In this document: piece after piece, positions 1 to 8,676 of the stretch
How positions within the stretch are numbered: position 1 is the stretch's first letter
Layout of the letters: the number at the start of each line of letters is the position of its first letter
From: Macrocystis pyrifera
Taxonomy: Eukaryota; Sar; Phaeophyceae; Laminariales; Laminariaceae
Length of the DNA stretch: 64,000 nt
Reading direction: 5' to 3'
Assembly (NCBI GenBank): GCA_031763025.1
Contig: JASSKH010000003.1
Location: forward strand, 18,942,977-19,006,976
The notes under the pieces: generated by a model
The model's input: the letters and a program-made list of their open reading frames with translations, nothing else
Database searches by the model: none
Told to the model about the DNA's origin: nothing
Translations under genes and position numbers: made by a program

Positions 1-673
1 ACTTCTGAAGCGGGGACTCTCGGGAATAAGGTGCCTTCACTGAAAGCCAACCCGAACCTAGCCGATCAGCCATCATCATTCGCTTAGCCAGCTTCTTGCA
101 ACATCGGTTCCGCGTGCTCTGCCGTCTCGGCTGGGCAAGTGATCAACTTTGGACTTCTCCGTTGGCTGGATGGTTGTGAAGTGACGGATTCCTGTCTGAC
201 TGCCTGCAAACGGCGCGAACGAATCCGATCACAGTGAGGACGCAAGGGGTGATGACACCAGGCTTTAGTACTCGCTCAGAACTCAACACGATCGCTGCGA
301 AAGAAAATGGCACAGATGTAGAGTACGTGCAGGCACGCAGTTTATAGAGAGTCGCAAAACTGGTGCAGAAGTAGCGTCAGTAATCCATACCCAGTGAAAT
401 AATGGTGTTCCGTGCCTGTCGCACAAACACGAACGAACGCAGCACGTTATCGAGAAGCTGGTGCTCGACCGTCCACAGTTCCTATTTTCGGCGCTCCGGC
501 CTCTTCACAATCTACCGCGTCAGTGTACTCGTCCCTGCCACCTCAAACTTACGATATCGTATACGTTTTACAGTATCCAACCTCATACTAGTCTAGCTGA
601 CATTCCGCGCGGTAACTAGCCATGCCAAAAACACGGTACATATCTGGGTTATCCTTGAAACCCAACGTGCAAA
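1..673. other. Flank left of the copia element, no gene recognised
   Basis: I see no recognisable coding region, RNA gene or repeat here. The longest open frame is about 64 codons and has no familiar motif. The last five bases before the element, GATAG at 674-678, are the left target-site duplication. Confidence 0.4.
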
Positions 674-678
674 GATAG

Positions 679-1153
679 TGTTATGGAAATGTTAGCACAT
701 GACGATGTTTGTGTCAATATTCAAGTAGCACTGCTCTTGTGTCGTAGATCATAGTCTATGTACCGTTTCGGCTTGTAACGTATATTATGCGGAGGAATAG
801 CAGCCGTATTGTCCCTGCTCGTAGGACTGAGTATCGCAGCCGTGTCGTCTCTGCTCGTAGGACCGAGTATCTCACTCTCTGATGTGACCTTTATCCGGAT
901 CGTGATGGTATCCTAGCTACCTGTTCATCTCTGGAAGCTGCCGTCGTCTGGACTCTTGCATTCTCTGTGGAGTACATCTGTGTGTGTTGGCCATCTAAGC
1001 GCCAGTGTTTACGTGTTATCACGTCTTCTTCTCTCTACAGCACGGGAGTATCTTACTCCCCGGGCCATCGCTAGCCCGGTGTCATATCTCGGGTAACACC
1101 GAGGACACAGCCTCTGTCTACATTACCAGGGTACAACGCAATTATCCATAATA
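679..1153 (+). repeat. 5' LTR of copia element
   Basis: 475 bp, same length as the 3' LTR. It starts TGTTATGG directly after GATAG and ends CCATAATA directly before the primer-binding site. It should carry the element's promoter and transcript start, which I cannot place by eye. Confidence 0.93.
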
Positions 1154-1169
1154 GGTTATGAGCCTCGCG
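1154..1169 (+). promoter_or_regulatory. Primer-binding site matching a tRNA-Met anticodon arm
   Basis: Immediately after the LTR comes GGTTATGAGCC followed by TCGCG. Its complement reads GGCTCATAACC, a seven-base loop CTCATAA with a CAT anticodon closed by GG/CC, as in a methionine tRNA anticodon arm. The usual PBS start TGG (complement of the tRNA CCA end) is absent. This fits priming by an internally cleaved half-tRNA, as established for Drosophila copia and yeast Ty5. The tRNA identity is inference. Confidence 0.6.
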
Positions 1170-2036
1170 TTGTGCGTGTAGTGAACACACACACATCTTC
1201 TCTGCGGAGGTTTCTTCTGCTGGAGGGAGCTTTCTGCTGGAGGTCTACATTGAGTCAACCCGTCTGCTGTTGGATCCGGACTGATCACCTGGATTCTCGG
1301 CTGCACATTCGGTACGCTACTGCTGTGTGTAAAGCATTCGGGGGTACAACTTCTAGGCGTTGAATCAGGTCGGCGAATAGAGTTGTGCAGGGTTGTTGGT
1401 TCGCATGTGCAGAGTACCGTTCAGGTATTCTGGGTCTGTGTAATTGACTTCTCGAAATCACCTGCGCGTGTCGTATCGCGAGGTGTAGTCTGTCCAAGAT
1501 ACCTTCTAGCTGCTGGGTGCGACTCAGTAGCGTGTGTAAGGGTGAGGATCTGGCTTGGCTGGGTGCATCCGTTGTGGCAGCCTCATCAAATAAATATAAC
1601 GTGCTCCACGTTTCCTGCGCGTGCGTCGTCACGCGAGGTAGGGTTTACATCCAAGACTACCTTCTCGTACCGGTTTGTGGTGCGTGCGTAAGGTTGCGGA
1701 TTCGACCTGTCTGAGCAGTGCATCTGACCCGTGTGACTGCAGGACGTGGCCGGAGTTGACACCTCCGACGCCATACACCGCAGCCTAGTCATCTGTGGTA
1801 GGTTATTCCTGTGTCTCCCGGAGCATAGGAGTCTGGGCGGATACTGGTGAGTGTCCGGCGGACAAGGGTTGTGAGCTCCAGGGCTGCAATCCTGAGAAGC
1901 CTACATCCGTGTAGCAACAAGATCTTGCACCGTCCCTTGCGCGTCGAGATACTCAGGCACTCGGGGCGTTACGCGTGTGAGGAAAGCCTACGCGCCTTGA
2001 GCGTAGCCCCGTTCCCTGGAAAAGGATCGGGAGGCG
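1170..2036 (+). other. Untranslated leader of the copia element
   Basis: About 870 bp between the primer-binding site and the gag start. No convincing coding region; the open frames on both strands lack known motifs. It contains the start of the genomic RNA and presumably packaging signals, which cannot be identified from sequence alone. Confidence 0.5.
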
Positions 2037-2997
2037 ATGACAGAATCGCCTCACACTGCGTTGAAAAAGACGCTCGAAACCGTTGGTCAATGCAAAGATC
2101 AACGGAACTACCGCGAATGGGCGGAAAAGTTTCGAATGGCGGTGGGTCTTCATTCGCAGGACCTGCTGAAGATTCTTGACGGAGAATCGTGCCCCAGTGG
2201 CACTGGGATGGACGCTGCTACAGCAGCTTCAAACTGGAAAAGTCGGAACAACCAGTTGTTCTCCCTCATTTACTTCTCCACAGTTGAATCCGCTAACATT
2301 ACCACGAAGCCTTTTCAAGGGAAGACTGGGGGTGAAATGGGAAATGGAGCTGCGGCTTGGGCGGCCCTGAAGGAACGCTTCGCCGGAAACACAAAAGAAT
2401 CCCGGCGAGCCCTCAGGGAGCAACTCCACTCTGCCAAGCTCCGACACGGTCAGAACGTCATCGACTTCCTGGCAACCATGGACGACTTAAAACTTCGGCT
2501 TGAAGATATGGGTGAGACTACGCCGGAGGAGACGTTCGAGGACTTAGTGTTGAACGCTCTCGTTCACTCGTCGGACTACAGCTTCATGCGGGACATGCAT
2601 TACCGGCAACCGTTTCCAAATGTCAAGGAAATAAAGCGAACTGCTGTGAATTACTTTATCGACGCACAATCGAGGAAGTCGTCGGGGCCCGCAGTCTCTG
2701 GCCGTGGTGCGGCAATGGCCGCGACCAGCAAAGACCGGTGCCACAACTGCAACGAGTACGGACACTTCCAGCGAGATTGCCCTAAGCCAGCCAAGAAGAG
2801 CCGGTCGAAGTCGGGAAAGTCGCGGTGGAAGGACAAGGGCAAGAAGGCCGGCGACCCCCCTCCAAAGTGGTGCAGCTATCACAAGACTACCAGCCACAGC
2901 GACAACGAGTGCAAGGCTCAGCGAGAGATCCAGTCGCTGACTGCACGCCTGGCGATGCTGCAGTCTCCGGGGCAAGGCAGTTTCGCTCATGTCGGGG
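2037..2997 (+). pseudogene. gag: copia gag (nucleocapsid) region
   Basis: The ATG at 2037 opens a frame encoding a Gag-like protein. An N-terminal region resembling copia Gag (YREWAEKFRMAVG, about residues 22-35) leads to a basic linker and a CCHC zinc knuckle with C235, C238, H243 and C248 (CHNCNEYGHFQRDC). A second Cys/His cluster, CSYHKTTSHSDNEC, lies at about 279-292. Gag packages the element RNA in virus-like particles. The true frame ends at a five-G run at 2994-2998. A nearly identical downstream copy of the same coding motif has only three Gs there, so two extra Gs break the link to protease. The same frame continues to 3443 as spurious sequence. Confidence 0.85.
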
Positions 2998-3883
2998 GAG
3001 CGCACATCCGGCCGCTTTTCCACCACAACCGTCGGGTGCCGCTGGTTTCGCTCATGTCGGGAGCGCTCACCCCGCCGCTCTTCCTCAACCACAGTCGGGG
3101 GCTGTTGGTTTCGCTCATGTCGGGAGCGCACCCGTGGCTCCGCCTCCTCCGCAGACACAAAACGGTTTTGGCTACTCGTTCACCGCGATGGGAGTGCCCC
3201 TGCCAGCGGCGGCCACGCTTTCTCATGGGGCTCCCACCGCGGAATCCGGGGCTGAATCGGGGGAACTTGCGTCTGCTCAGGCGGCATCACAACCGACCTA
3301 CCGTCTACCCGATGGGGTTTTGCGAGCGCTCATGGCGAGCACTCCTGACCTGTCAGGTGAAGGTGGGCTTCGTACCGACGGCACCTACATTGAGCTATTG
3401 GTGGACAGCGGGGCATCATTCAACTTCGTCGATCCGGAGCTGACCCCGGGACTGCTAGCCTCAATGCGGGACTATGAACCTCTTCAGGTTCCCCACCAGA
3501 TCGTCGCAGCTGGAAAGCACATCCTGTACGGGGTAGCTGCAGGCACCGTCAACGGCACCATTACCGATGATGGTGGGAACAACCAGGATCTCTCCTTTCG
3601 TGCAATCATCGTCCCTGGGCTGGGAACGAACCTGTTTTCCGTCTCCATGGCCATGGTGGAGGGGATGGCTGCACTGTTCTACCCGGAGAAACCGAGGTTC
3701 GAAAAGGGCGACCTCGTTGTGCCGATGAAGACTCTAGGCGTCGACGTAACGACCGGACAAATCATGTGCTCCATCGCTGTCGCGATCGAAAACCGTGCTG
3801 GTACCTCCGTGAAGCCTAGCGGTGCTGCCTTAAAGGTGGTTTCTGCTGACCTGTGGCACCTTCGCATGGGGCATGCCAACCGC
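2998..3883 (+). pseudogene. pol: copia protease and integrase N-terminus
   Basis: After the G-run shift, the +2 frame carries a proline-rich linker with three degenerate copies of a FAHVGSAHPAA-type motif. An aspartic protease segment LLVDSGASFNFVDPE follows, with the catalytic DSG at 3404-3412. Next comes the pre-integrase segment ending LWHLRMGHANRK, which supplies the first histidines of the HHCC zinc site. The frame breaks at an AAA run (3884-3886). One additional A would continue into the frame that encodes the rest of the HHCC site, so a single-base deletion is the simplest explanation. Confidence 0.82.
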
Positions 3884-3886
3884 AAA

Positions 3887-4215
3887 GCATGGAAGTTCTT
3901 CGGAAGATGCCGCACAGCGGTGTTGAGTACAACGGTGACCTGACGCCGTGCGACGTCTGCTCATTCGGCAAGAGTGAGCAGCAACCCCACCCGAAACAAG
4001 CGTCGTATGACGTCCAGCGGCCGTTTGAACATGTCTCTGTTGACACCATGGGACCGATCAACCCTCCGGCACTGGGCGGCTACACCTTCGTCACCAAGTT
4101 TGTTGATCAGCTGACGAAGTGGAAGGAGATTTACCTCATCAAGAGCAAGACACACACCATCGACTCCCTCGTGCTGTTCAACAAGGTCGTCGTGAGCCGT
4201 CCGGAGAGCGTTTAG
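3887..4215 (+). pseudogene. pol: copia integrase, zinc-site and first part of core
   Basis: Frame 1 encodes the completion of the HHCC zinc site (CDVC at about 3949-3960) and the start of the DDE core with EHVSVDTMGPIN; the first catalytic aspartate codon is 4042-4044. It ends in a stop at 4213-4215. Just before that stop, at about 4190-4200, the conserved coding signal moves to another frame. Integrase would insert the cDNA into the genome and produce the 5-bp duplication seen here. Confidence 0.82.
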
Positions 4216-4775
4216 TCCGCCTGAGAGGGGACAAAGGTACGGAGTTTACGAGTGAGGAGTTCCGCCAGTACTGTCTAAACATCGGCGTCAAGTTGGAGTT
4301 TGCTTCTACCAATACCCCTCAGCAGATCGGCGCAAACGAGTGGGCAGGTCGAACGCTTGCTGGTATCGTGCGCTGTTTGCTTGCTGATTCGGGTCTCCCG
4401 AGTTTTCTCTGGGGGGAGTTGATGCTGACTGCAGTCTACCTGAGCAACCGGGTCCCACATGCGGCGTTGAGCAACGGTACGCCCTACAAGGCACTCTACG
4501 GCAACGATGCTTACCTCGGGAACATTCGAGTTATCGGGGCTAGGTCATTTGTACACGTAGAGATCCACACCAAGAAATTGGAGCCGCGTGCTTGGGAAGG
4601 ACGCCTGGTTGGATATAGCACAGACAGCAAGTCTTACCGGGTCTACAATCCAGCGACGAAACGTGTCAGAGAGAGTCGAAATGTTGTCTTCATTGAGACG
4701 CCCTCTGCACTGCCTCGCGTGGAGGTCGGTGGTTTCGACAGCAGCAAGTTCACGTACGACGAGACTTGGTCAGGG
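4196..4775 (+). pseudogene. pol: copia integrase, remainder of DDE core and C-terminus
   Basis: The third integrase piece, in frame 0, contains LRGDKGTEF (second catalytic aspartate codon 4230-4232). The segment PQQIGANEWAGRTL keeps the catalytic glutamate at 4338-4340, although the surrounding canonical NGVAER is altered. A typical copia integrase C-terminal region follows (ALYGNDAYLGNIRVIGA, VGYSTDSKSYRVYNP). The coding signal leaves this frame at about 4768, where the RT frame begins; the frame itself runs on to a stop at 4847. Confidence 0.82.
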
Positions 4776-6865
4776 ATGTGCGTGAATACACGTCTAATCA
4801 AGATATCGGTTCGCCTTCTGCTAACCTGGACGCTGCAGAGCCGTTAGTGACCGACTTTTTGGAACAAATCCGTGATGTCACCGATCGCGATATTGGCGTT
4901 AGCCCTGTTGCTCCTACCCCGCCTGTTTCGCCTGGGGGAGTGAGCCCTTCCGCTTCACCATCGGGATCTACGCCGTCTGGTGCTACGCCTGGTGGTTCTG
5001 CGCGTGGTGGTTCTTCGCGTGGTGGTTCTTCGCGTGGAGGTTCTTCGCGTGGAGGTTCTTCGCGTGGTGGTTCTTCGCGTGGTGGTTCTTCGCGTGGTGG
5101 TTCTTCACGTGGTGGTTCTGCGTCGCGCGGAGGTCGCGCCATTACACCGGCCGTGACCAGATCTGCCTCAAGCCAACCTAACGCCAGAACACTTAGCGAA
5201 CTGAGACGGCTCGGCTTTACGTACATCACGAAGGGGGAGTGCCAGGACGTAGCTCACAAGAACGGCATGTCTAGATTCGTGGAGTACGCGTATGTTGTAC
5301 AGACCATGCAGCCGGGAGTCCCCAAGTCATATGCTGAAGCCATGAAGCTTCCAGACGCTAAGTTTTGGGGAGCTGCCGCGGACAAAGAAATGGCCAGTCT
5401 GAACGAACTAGGAGTGTACAAGCTGGTACCGCGATCTTCTGTTCCTCCGGGACAGAAAGTCATCAACTCCAGGTGGGTTCTGAAGCGTAAAGCTGATAAC
5501 TCATACAAAGCGCGGGTTGTGGCTCAAGGCTGGAACCAGGTTCCGGGCCTGGACTGCGGCAGTACGTTTGCTCCGGTTTGCCGTCTGCAAAGCATCCGAA
5601 TGGTGCTAGCAATTGCAGCGGAGCTGGATCTGGAGGTATTTCAGCTGAACGTGAAAACTGCTTTTCTGTATGCCGACATTCAAGAGGAAGTATTTGTAGC
5701 TCAGCCACCTGGCTACCAGACCAAGGACAAGGATGGAGGCCCTCTGGTCATGAGGCTGGAGAACAGCCTCTATGGGCTAGCTCAGAGCCCCGGGAACTGG
5801 TTCCATACCATTGATCCCGTCCTCAAGGTCATCGGTTTCATCCCGCTGAAGTCCGACACTTGTGCCTACATATACCAGCATGGGGGTGTCACCGTCATCC
5901 TCACCTTGTACGTGGACAATCTACTCGTGATTGGTGGCAACATCGAAGTAATCGAGAAGATCAAGGCGCAGCTCATGGACAGGTTCAAGATGACTGACAT
6001 GGGAGATGTGTCGCGTGTACTTGGGCTGCAGGTCACCCGCAACCGTGCCGAAAGGACGCTTACAATCGACCAGGAGGACTACACCAAGTCCGCGCTGGAG
6101 CGATTCGGTTTCGCCAACTGCAAGCCAACACTGACTCCCGGATACGGACCTGAATTCTCCACAAAGCAGCCGGAGGAGACCCTACTGAACGCCGACGAGA
6201 AGCAGAGGTACCAAGCGATCGCAGGCACGGTCATGTACCTGGCTTCTGTACTCAGGTATGACATAATGTACAGCTTGGGTCAGATTTCTCGTGCTATGTC
6301 AAATCCGTCGAAAGTGCACATGGTGGCGGCCAAGCACATTTTGCGGTACCTGGCAGGGTCCACCGACTTCAAAATTGTGTACAAGAAGGAAGGCTTTAAG
6401 CTCACGGCCTTCTCGGACTCAAACTGGGCTAATAACCCGGACAACGGCAAGTCGACGTCGTGTTACATCATGATGTTGGCCAGGGCTCCAATCAGTTTCA
6501 AATCTGGTCTTCAAAGCCTTACAGCCATGTCCACAATGGAAGCTGAGCTGGTTGCATCGGCACTCGCGATGAAGGAAGCCGTGTTCTGCATGAACATGCT
6601 GACGAAGCTAGGGTTTGGGGAGCAGTTCGTTCAAGTGCCGCTTCACTGCGACAACACTGCAACTCTGCATGCGCTTGGAAACCGTTCATATAGTTCTCGA
6701 ACCAAGCACATTGCACTCCGTTACTTCTACATTCGCGAGCTGGTATCCGAGGGGAAGATTTCGACTCACTACATCTCCACAAGGGACAACCCCGCCGATA
6801 TCGGGACCAAGCATTTTGCTAAGCCGCGTTTCCAACAGCTACTGGACATCATCAGCAGTTTCTGA
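4766..6865 (+). pseudogene. pol: copia reverse transcriptase and RNase H, active-site mutant
   Basis: An open frame of 699 codons. A Ser/Gly/Arg repeat linker (about residues 75-120) precedes a copia RT: WVLKRKADNSYKARVVAQGW, motif A QLNVKTAFLYADI, SLYGLAQSPGNW, motif C LYVDNLLVIG. RNase H follows with SDSNW (D551), MEAELVAS, HCDNTATL and ADIGTKH. Copia RTs normally read DVKTAFL and YVDD. Here the motif A aspartate (codon 5648-5650) and the second motif C aspartate (5918-5920) are both asparagine, each explained by one G-to-A change. SDSNW, where SDADW-type sequence is usual, shows a similar change at 6422. With two of three catalytic carboxylates gone, polymerase activity is not expected, although the frame is fully open. 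Confidence 0.9.
4991..5125 (+). repeat. 15-bp in-frame tandem repeat coding GGSSR
   Basis: About nine units of GGTTCTTCGCGTGGT with minor variants encode repeated Gly-Gly-Ser-Ser-Arg between integrase and RT. The unit length is a multiple of three, so copy-number change keeps frame. The minus strand is also open here (Pro-Arg-Glu-Glu repeats), which is a shadow. Confidence 0.9.
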
Positions 6866-7240
6866 CGTCAGTATCGTCGTCAACATCTTATGTTATTTGT
6901 TTGTGTCATCAACACTGTGTTTGTGTTTGTGTGTTTGTTTTGTGAACCTGTTATTTGTGGAAATCAGCTTGCTATTTCAATGGTCAACATTCGTCTCGAA
7001 CCATTACCGGTTGAACGAGACATGTAGGATTGAAGGTTATGGTAAATTTGGTTTGTGCAGGAACGATAGCAGTACTTTTGCAAGCACATAAATGTATGCA
7101 CGTAAGGCACAAAGCATTGTTAAAATTGTACTAGTAAACGCATCGAACTACTATATTGCAGGAAATGGTTTCTTGACTGTTTTCTATTTTATCACTGACT
7201 GAAATTATTTTTCTTGGTTTTATCATCGAATTTCACATTG

Positions 7241-7248
7241 AGGGGGAG
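7241..7248 (+). other. Polypurine tract
   Basis: AGGGGGAG directly abuts the 3' LTR. This is the expected plus-strand DNA primer of an LTR retrotransposon and fixes the element's orientation. Confidence 0.85.
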
Positions 7249-7723
7249 TGTTATGGAAATGTTAGCACATGACCATGTTTGTGTCAATGTTCAAGTAGCA
7301 CTGCTCTTGTGTCGTAGATCATAGTCTATGTACCGTTTCGGCTTGTAACGTATATTATGCGGAGGAATAGCAGCCGTATTGTCCCTGCTCGTAGGACTGA
7401 GTATCGCAGCTGTATCGTCTCTGCTCGTAGGACCGAGTATCTCACTCTCTGATGTGACCTTTATCTGGATCGTGATGGTATCCTAGCTACCTGTTCATCT
7501 CTGGAAGCTGTCGTCGTCTGGACTCTTGCATTCTCTGTGGAGTACATCTGTGAGTGTTGGCCATCTAAGCGCCAGTGTTTACGTGTTATCACGTCTTCTT
7601 CTCTCTACAGCACGGGAGTATCTTACTCCCCGGGCCATCGCTAGCCCGGTGTCATATCTCGGGTAACACCGAGGACACAGCCTCTGTCTACATTGCCAGG
7701 GTACAACGCAATTATCCATAATA
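7249..7723 (+). repeat. 3' LTR of copia element
   Basis: 475 bp, matching 679-1153 with about eight substitutions counted by eye and no length change. It is followed by GATAG (7724-7728), the right target duplication. Confidence 0.93.
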
Positions 7724-7728
7724 GATAG

Positions 7729-8370
7729 GGCGGAACCACCCGGGTGTAACTTCCTGCACATCGTCTATTGGTCATTGTGCGTAGAACCCTATTAAGAGCA
7801 ACTTCGGGCCTATGTCCCTGCGCTCTCCCAGAAAAATCATGGGAAAATCTGGATCGACCACGACCCTTGCGAGGACTCGCTCGAACCAGAGCTTACTACC
7901 TGCTGGGGGCGCATAGCGAACGTCTGCAAATGAAGTACGAGTGAAAGCGACCTATACGACGATGATGCTGCGTACTTGGGTATATTGCAACGCTCACCTG
8001 TGTCTAACATCTCCCCCCTTTCGACAATAGCAGTACGGGTTACAAGACGTTATGACAAAACACCCAATAAACCGTGCACACAAAACATTTTGACGATAGT
8101 AAATGCGCGGAGGGGAGTTTAAGGGGTGTAGTTCATTGTTGATCTTCAGGAAACGAAACCGATATATCCAAGTCGTGTTTCTATATTGACGTAAGCTTTC
8201 ACTAAGTGATGCTTGCGTACTACGGTCATGAGAGATAACTGTTTATAGCCGCCTTGGTCGAGCCTTGTGTGGTGCCGTACACACACATTACCGCTAACTG
8301 CGAAATAATCGAGCCATCATGTGTATGATATTTCTTCGTGCTGGTTATCGATAGCTCACTAGTCCCCCTC
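7729..8370. other. Unannotated spacer
   Basis: No open frame longer than about 60 codons and no recognised motif or repeat. An AT-rich stretch with TTAATTAATTAATT lies just beyond, inside the next insertion. Confidence 0.35.
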
Positions 8371-8381
8371 CACTGGCAAGA

Positions 8382-8665
8382 GTCTCTGGAAGTGGATACA
8401 CCGGAAATTAAATTAATTAATTGAAGCTGTCATCCGTATGTAAGTCCACGTCACAAGTAGTTCTTAGTAGGATGTAGCTCGCCCTTCATGCGACTCACCA
8501 CGAACACCTCACGGCGCTTCGCGCTTGGTGCAAGCAATGTCTGCCTGGTCGGTGAAAACCCGACATGCTCCGTCCTGGCATTGTAGGGATGCGAGGGTCT
8601 ATGGTCATATGACTACGGCCATGAATGGGATCGAGTACATCTCTCCTATCCAGCACACACACCCC
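8382..8665 (+). mobile_element. Poly(C)-type retro-insertion, copy A, with 11-bp target duplication
   Basis: This segment matches 18671-18956 and 19208-19509 over most of its length, including the core CCTGGTCGGTGAAAACCCGA. It ends in ...CACACACACCCC. It is flanked by CACTGGCAAGA at 8371-8381 and 8666-8676, an 11-bp direct duplication of the size typical of LINE-mediated insertion. Compared with the other copies its left side is truncated and its right end is shared. This places the 3' end on the right, with a degenerate C-rich tail. No coding function is evident. Confidence 0.72.
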
Positions 8666-8676
8666 CACTGGCAAGA

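Larger units (their letters stand above)
679..7723 (+). mobile_element. Ty1/copia LTR retrotransposon, structurally complete but coding-defective
   Basis: A 7045-bp element bounded by two 475-bp direct repeats with imperfect inverted ends (TGTTATGGA and TCCATAATA). It is flanked by the 5-bp duplication GATAG at 674-678 and 7724-7728. A primer-binding site follows the left LTR and a purine tract, AGGGGGAG, directly precedes the right one. The internal order is gag with zinc knuckle, aspartic protease, integrase, reverse transcriptase and RNase H, which is the copia order (integrase before RT). The reading frame shifts at about 2994, 3884, 4195 and 4768, so no single polyprotein can be made by plain translation. 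By eye the LTRs differ at about 8 of 475 positions, mostly transitions, suggesting fairly recent insertion. It is almost certainly non-autonomous now. Confidence 0.95.

Noticed and set aside
2544-3158. 204-codon minus-strand frame across copia gag
   Set aside because: It overlaps gag with its CCHC zinc knuckle on the other strand and has no motif of its own.
4798-5229. 143-codon minus-strand frame with Pro-Arg-Glu-Glu repeats
   Set aside because: Antisense shadow of the GGSSR repeat in the copia polyprotein.
7729-8370. Additional SOD exon near 7950 (GAAAGCGACCT resembles SOD2 exon 1)
   Set aside because: The similarity is an 11-base coincidence; the flanking frame does not encode ELPY or LEPYIS.
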